This document shows positions 59,800-64,000 of a DNA stretch of 64,000 nucleotides, piece after piece. Made by a program: the position numbers and the translations under genes. How positions within the stretch are numbered: position 1 is the first letter of the stretch; the number at the start of each line of letters is the position of its first letter. Source of the stretch: Dermanyssus gallinae. Taxonomy: Eukaryota > Arthropoda > Arachnida > Mesostigmata > Dermanyssidae. The notes under the pieces are model-generated. The model searched no databases and had not been told where the DNA came from. It saw only the letters and a program-made list of their open reading frames with translations. The stretch spans positions 26,809-90,808 of the forward strand of contig QVRM01005619.1 in NCBI GenBank assembly GCA_003439945.1, written 5' to 3'.

Positions 59800-60130
59800 C
59801 CTACAAGTTGCTGTAAATTGTAAAAATGCTGCACCAGTGGACTACCTTGTTTGTTTGTATCTTTGCAAGTGTGTCGCCTCATACATTGTTCGGCGTGCTA
59901 ACAAACGCGCTAAATGGTGTTTTGAAACCCTTTTGACGACCAACAACTACGGTAATGACCGTTTGTGTAAAGTGCTCATACAAAGCATTCCTTGAAGATT
60001 GTCGAGAGCGATTCTCCGCGTCATTGTTTGACGCATCTCTTGTTAACTCCTTTTAATTAACGAGAACCTAAGCGCTGTGAAATGGAGTTTCGTGGATAAA
60101 GCGGGTTTAAATTGAAAATTAGAATATTCA
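59800..60130. other. Unassigned DNA
   Basis: No recognisable feature between LINE-C and the next MITE. Confidence 0.4.
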
Positions 60131-60134
60131 TATA

Positions 60135-60642
60135 CAGGGTGTCTGAATAATCTCGTCTAAAGCTCTGCAATATGCTCAATCAAATAGGAGTTAGATGTTT
60201 TTTAATGCATTTTTCTCAGCTGTGATTCTAGGATGACCGTTTGACATACGTTTACAAAATGCACTATTGTGATAGAACGCATTACTGAATTGACAAAGCA
60301 TATGGATCAATCGAGACAAAATTATACCTGGCCTTAGCTAGAGCAGGGACTAGTGTAATATTCATGAGAATTCGTAAAATTCCATTATTGTATATAAAGT
60401 TTCTGGTGTATCTAAAACTAACCATATTTTAGACATTCTAAAATTTTCTCCAAAATGGCGGTTTACTTAATTGAGTAATGCGCTCTCTTGCAATCATGCA
60501 TTTTTAAAACAAATATTGAAGGCCTACCACAGCTTAGAAAAAAATTAATTCACTCCTATACGAAACATTTCAGCTCTTCTTGTTAATTGTCTCACCGAGC
60601 TTGACTATAAGCCCGCTTCAGACTAGATTACCCAGACACCCT

Positions 60643-60643
<1 letters not shown>
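60135..60643. mobile_element. MITE with CAGGGTGTCTG inverted ends
   Basis: The left end CAGGGTGTCTGAATAATCTC follows a TA. The right end is the reverse complement CAGGGTGTCTGGGTAATCTA and is followed by TTTA and then a TA array. Length is 509 bp, with no coding sequence. It shares only the first CAGGGTG with the palindromic family. Confidence 0.8.
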
Positions 60644-60679
<36 letters not shown>

Positions 60680-60680
<1 letters not shown>

Positions 60681-60905
60681 CCGACGGATTTTACGTGGGA
60701 GCCATGCCCAGCGCATCTTTTTTTTTCCGTAAGGCAATTGCCCGTGTTCGGATTTTTCATGTCATGGCTAAGTTTACTCCACTCCGGCATTTACCTTGTC
60801 TAAATTGGAAACCATGCAAACCAATTTAAGAGTGGCCGGTCTGGGTCTCGAACCCAGTCCTCCCGAATGCAAGGCAAAGGCTTTGCCACTAAGCCATCTT
60901 GCTCG
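60680..60905 (-). mobile_element. Third SINE family (SINE-C), tRNA-like head on the minus strand
   Basis: On the minus strand from 60900: GATGGCTTAGTGGCAAAGCC (A-box TGGCTTAGTGG, pairing D-arm) and then CTGGGTTCGAGACCCAG (perfect 5 bp T-arm, B-box GGTTCGAGACC). The acceptor ends do not pair and the anticodon stem is poor, so it is not a working tRNA. The body runs on to about 60680, next to a TA array. Confidence 0.65.
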
Positions 60906-60909
60906 GTTT

Positions 60910-61250
60910 AAGGCATCTAGTACGGAGCTACTTAATCTGCTGGCGTAATGCCTTTAAGAAGTCAGACGTCATGGTTTTTCAGCAGTTTAGTGGCGGCCGC
61001 TTGATCCTATTATGACCATGCTTGGCGCATACACATACTTTTACTATATTAAAAAAATGTATAACGTTTTAAAAGCGCTTGTAAACTTTATATGATGCAA
61101 TCGATTATAACCTAGTCCTCTGTTTCGCCCACTTAAGTAGGGTTCTCTGCACTGCCGCAGTATTGCTGTGCTATATATATATATATATATACATTTTGTC
61201 AGAAAAGTGCGCCAAGTAGCGCTTAAGCACTTTTTCTTACAAACCGCATG

Positions 61251-61288
<38 letters not shown>

Positions 61289-61291
61289 CAT

Positions 61292-61327
<36 letters not shown>
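60910..61327. other. Flank with three (TA)n arrays
   Basis: TA arrays at about 61171-61192, 61256-61285 and 61296-61327. The last is the insertion site of the mariner element. Confidence 0.7.
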
Positions 61328-61328
<1 letters not shown>

Positions 61329-61347
61329 GAGGTGTGTTCAAAAAGTA
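61328..61347 (+). repeat. Mariner 5' terminal inverted repeat
   Basis: CGAGGTGTGTTCAAAAAGTA, the exact reverse complement of 62621-62640. It is the binding and cleavage site for the transposase. Confidence 0.95.
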
Positions 61348-61532
61348 TCGCGACTTTTGAATTTTCGCGGGTTACGTATATTTGAATTTCGATTTTTTGT
61401 GGCGTTATGTTGGTACTCATGTCTCTCACTTATGCCGATAAGCTCGGCCATTTTGAATGTTCACTTAATTGTTGACAGCTGCTTTGCTTGCACGTGTTTT
61501 GGATCGTCTTCGATTTTTACCTATTCAAAAAA

Positions 61533-62564
61533 ATGGATCAAAGAACCTGTATCAAATTTTGTGTGAAAAACGAAATTAAGTGCGCGGATGCATTCCGAAT
61601 GTTGACTGTGGCATACGGAGAAGCTACCTTGGACCGAAGCAACGTTTATCGGTGGTATAAAATGTTCTCAGAAGGCCGAGAAGATGTGAACGACGAAGAG
61701 CGTGCCGGACGCGCGAGCACTTCAACAACAGACGAAAAAATTAATGAAGTGGAGAAAATGGTATTGGCCAATCGTCGAATCACCGTTAGAGAAGTTGCTG
61801 AGGACCTAAACATATCGATTGGCTCGTGCCATTCGATTTTTATCAATGATTTGGGCATGAGACGGGTCGCCGCGAAATTCGTACCAAAATTGCTCAATTG
61901 CGACCAAAAACAGCATCGCATGAACATTGCTAATGAGATGTTGGACTCTGTCCGCGACGACCCAAATTTGCTTCAGAGGGTCATAACTGGTGACGAATCG
62001 TGGGTTTATGGTTATGACGTGGAAACCAAAGCTCAATCATCTCAATGGAAGCTGCCGCACGAACCAAGACCGAAAAAAGCGCGCCAAGTTCGGTCGAATG
62101 TGAAAGTTTTGCTGACAGTTTTCTTCGATTGCAGGGGCGTGGTGCATCATGAGTTCTTGCCACAGGGTAGAACGGTCAATAAGGAATATTACCTGCAAGT
62201 TATGCGCAATTTGCGCGAAGCAATCCGCCAGAAACGCCCGGATTTGTGGAAGAACAAAAATTGGCTTTTGCACCACGATAACGCCCCTGCTCACACATCG
62301 TTGCTTGTGCGCGAGTTTTTGGCCAAAAACAACACACTAATGATGCCGCAGCCACCGTATTCCCCAGATCTGGCCCCCTGTGACTTTTTCTTGTTCCCTA
62401 AACTGAAGAGGCCCATGAAAGGACGACGTTACGCTACGCTTGACGAGATAAAGACGGCATCAAAGGAGGAGCTGAACAAGATTAAAAAAATGTTTTTTGA
62501 AGTGCTTCGAAGATTGGAAAAACCGTTGGCACAAGTGTATAATATCTCATGGGGATTACTTTGA
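61533..62564 (+). pseudogene. Mariner transposase, C-terminally frameshifted
   Basis: Cuts and pastes the element at TA sites. I chose the start ATG at 61533 (MDQRTC...) because it fits the usual mariner length; an earlier in-frame start at 61488 adds 15 residues. An N-terminal helix-turn-helix DNA-binding region spans about residues 1-110. The catalytic triad is complete: D154 in TGDESW, D249 in HHDNAPAH and D284 in SPDLAPCDFF, giving the DD34D spacing of mariner. After LNKIKK (about 62490) the frame slips: the annotated frame ends LAQVYNISWGLL, whereas the next frame carries the expected KCFEDWKNRWHKCIISHGDY to a stop at 62592. One small indel near an A7/T6 run explains this. Otherwise there are no internal stops. 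Confidence 0.95.
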
Positions 62565-62620
62565 AGGGAACAAAATAGATATTCATGAATAAATGAATAA
62601 TTTTTGAAAAAACACAAAAG

Positions 62621-62640
62621 TACTTTTTGAACACACCTCG
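62621..62640 (-). repeat. Mariner 3' terminal inverted repeat
   Basis: TACTTTTTGAACACACCTCG, the exact inverse of the 5' repeat, followed by the TA duplication. Confidence 0.95.
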
Positions 62641-62679
<39 letters not shown>

Positions 62680-62680
62680 T
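62641..62680. repeat. (TA)n array, right flank of mariner
   Basis: Continuation of the TA array into which mariner inserted. Confidence 0.95.
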
Positions 62681-62689
62681 TACATTCTT

Positions 62690-63270
62690 TTTAATTTCTT
62701 GTTTGTATAAGTCACCACAGAGACTTTAAACGTAAACTCGTCTAAACTGCTTCCTCTTAAAACGCGGTTGCCCTCATGCATTTTGTAGATTAGACTGCAG
62801 ATTTCCCCTTAGCAAAGCAATAAAGGATTTGTAATTGTCTTTCTATTGACGCGTTTTTGTATTTCTAACAATTACTACCACTGTTTCTATTACAACCGGT
62901 ACCACCGCTATAACGAATACTTTTCGTTCTCGGAATCGACAGGCCGAAACGACAGCATCTTCGAAATCGGAAGATGTTCCGAACGCCCGGAACAGGCGTT
63001 TTTTTCTCTACGCTTGGGCCGAGTAAGCAGTCGACAAGCTCCCACCTTGCGTCGCCATCTTATTGTGTGTCTTTCCGTAACCTAATCGGCGTTTTTGTAC
63101 GTAGCGTGACAATGTCAGGTCGAACGACAATTTCAGCATTTCTCCTGTTCATAAATACCTTTCTAATACTGAATGAAATCCTTCTACATTCCAAAGGATA
63201 CATCGGGATATTGTCTTGAGTTCTGCACATTTGGTCGTGTTAACAAGTGTGTTGTTGTCGCATTCGACTT
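62690..63270 (-). pseudogene. Possible decayed start of LINE ORF2 (endonuclease)
   Basis: Directly downstream, on the minus strand, of the ORF1 at 63275. The translation includes ISRCILWNVEGFHSVLERYL (compare the WN-G-S-L start of AP-like endonucleases) and later PDIVTL. Too decayed and frameshifted for certainty, but the position is right for ORF2 of the same element. Confidence 0.4.
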
Positions 63271-63274
63271 GAAG

Positions 63275-64000
63275 TCAATTTGGCGGGCTACCCTCGACCA
63301 GCATTGTATCAGACTGTTCGGTTCGGGGTCGTTTGTTACCTAGTCCTGAAGACGGTGGTTGTGGTGCACCAAATACTCTGTATGGTTTTAATTGGCCTCG
63401 GAACGGCCTAAACCGTGTACCTTCCGGCCATACAGCTGGGTCTAATAGATTAGAAAAAGTGTCCTGATTGACTATAATATGGAAGGTGTTGTAATATGCT
63501 TGGTTAAGCCCAGCAAGCTTTGTTACTTTTACGCCCGAGCTAGTACCAACGATTCGAGTAACATAATCCTGAATATCTGACTCGTTGTGTGTGAGATCAA
63601 TACGGCTTACAAACAGCGCTCTTTGCCGTGGTCGCTCGGGTATGTCTTCGTCTTTGACTACCTTCAGATGTGTCATCCTGTTCGTGCCGGTGGTGGTGGC
63701 TTTGGTTGTGCGATCTCTCCATCCTTGTGTACGCCACCTGTCGTCACGTTTATCTGGCTTCGGTGGTGTGCGTCCATGTAGGTTCTTCTTATGCACGTCG
63801 TCGTGAAAGCCAAGACGTCGCGGTGTGTGCGGTGTTTGTACGTGCAAACCACGTTGGCGGAGGGCGATCATCTGTTGGGACGTTTGAGCCTGCGGTCGGC
63901 CGATTGTCAGTTGCTGTTGTGTGCTAACATTACCGTTCGATTTGGTCGTTCTGGATAGCTCGTCGATCCGCTTTTTAAGCGTCTGTATCTCCGAGGGACA
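63275..64000 (-). CDS. LINE ORF1 protein, partial at the right edge
   Basis: A minus-strand frame open from the window edge (64000) to a stop at 63275, about 240 codons. The edge portion reads EIQTLKKRIDELSRTTKSNG, a likely coiled coil. A basic region follows, and then a domain with RALFVSRIDL, ESDIQDYV, GVKVTKLAG, YYNTFHIIVNQDTFSNLLDP and WPEGTRFRPFRG. That domain is typical of ORF1 proteins of arthropod CR1/Jockey-type LINEs and is probably RNA-binding. The N-terminus lies outside the window. No break is seen in the visible part. Confidence 0.8.
   Translation of the reverse strand, partial: CPSEIQTLKKRIDELSRTTKSNGNVSTQQQLTIGRPQAQTSQQMIALRQRGLHVQTPHTPRRLGFHDDVHKKNLHGRTPPKPDKRDDRWRTQGWRDRTTKATTTGTNRMTHLKVVKDEDIPERPRQRALFVSRIDLTHNESDIQDYVTRIVGTSSGVKVTKLAGLNQAYYNTFHIIVNQDTFSNLLDPAVWPEGTRFRPFRGQLKPYRVFGAPQPPSSGLGNKRPRTEQSDTMLVEGSPPN

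Larger units (their letters stand above)
61328..62640 (+). mobile_element. Full-length mariner transposon in a (TA)n array
   Basis: A 1313 bp element with perfect 20 bp terminal inverted repeats starting CGAGGTGTGTTC, flanked by TA on both sides and inserted in a TA microsatellite. Length, inverted repeats, TA duplication and transposase all agree with the mariner family. It is the best-preserved element in the window, spoiled by one frameshift in the transposase C-terminus. Confidence 0.97.

Noticed and set aside
60828..60905. A genuine tRNA gene on the minus strand
   Set aside because: A- and B-boxes and the T-arm are good, but the acceptor ends do not pair and the anticodon stem has mismatches. 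A SINE-like body follows.

Overview
This is a eukaryotic window and contains no gene I can assign to the host. There are no operons, ribosome binding sites or dense reading frames. What can be read is mobile-element DNA: long (TA)n arrays, tRNA-derived SINEs, several clades of decayed non-LTR retrotransposon, a mariner transposon and palindromic MITE-like elements. R2-like, R1-like and mariner elements together point to an arthropod. A chelicerate such as a mite or tick is plausible, but nothing in the sequence proves it. The window is probably intergenic or intronic.

Layout. 1-3 kb: TA arrays and a GC-rich block. 3.05-5.53 kb: a plus-strand relic of a retrotransposon with a restriction-like endonuclease (RLE family), interrupted by a minus-strand LINE (LINE-A copy 1) with a clean 15 bp target-site duplication. 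5.6-12 kb: SINEs, an R1-like RT piece and unassigned DNA. 12.08-16.15 kb: the best copy of the RLE family, with a gag-like ORF1 (zinc knuckles) joined to ORF2 (zinc finger, RT, CCHC, RLE) by a TAATG stop/start overlap. An R1-like 3' coding end lies directly upstream. 16.4-23 kb: mostly unassigned DNA and low-complexity tracts. 23.1-23.5 kb: LINE-A copy 3. 25.95-27.74 kb: an R2-like relic enclosed by 59 bp inverted repeats. 28-33 kb: SINEs and a 718 bp MITE. 33-37.7 kb: unassigned, with a GC-rich low-complexity block at 34.9-36.25 kb. 37.7-39.9 kb: SINE-B copies, a shared upstream repeat and an R1-like fragment. 41.6-42.2 kb: a MITE carrying a SINE. 43.3-44.45 kb: LINE-A copy 2. 48.9-50 kb and 55.8-57.1 kb: near-perfect palindromic elements of about 1 kb with TA duplications, plus a third single-arm copy. 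52.1-53.15 kb: an AP-endonuclease relic. 57.7-59.65 kb: a decayed APE/RT LINE (LINE-C). 60.1-60.9 kb: a MITE and a third tRNA-like SINE. 61.33-62.64 kb: a full-length mariner inside a TA array, with one frameshift near its C-terminus. 63.3-64 kb: a LINE ORF1 running off the right edge.

How the parts relate. The autonomous elements are non-LTR retrotransposons of at least five types (RLE two-ORF, R2-like, R1-like, LINE-A, APE/RT LINE-C) and one mariner. All copies seen are broken. The SINEs depend on some LINE for mobility, and the TA-flanked MITEs on a Tc1/mariner-type transposase. Many DNA-type elements sit exactly at the ends of TA arrays, which suggests those arrays act as landing sites. 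No CRISPR array, rRNA or functional tRNA was seen.
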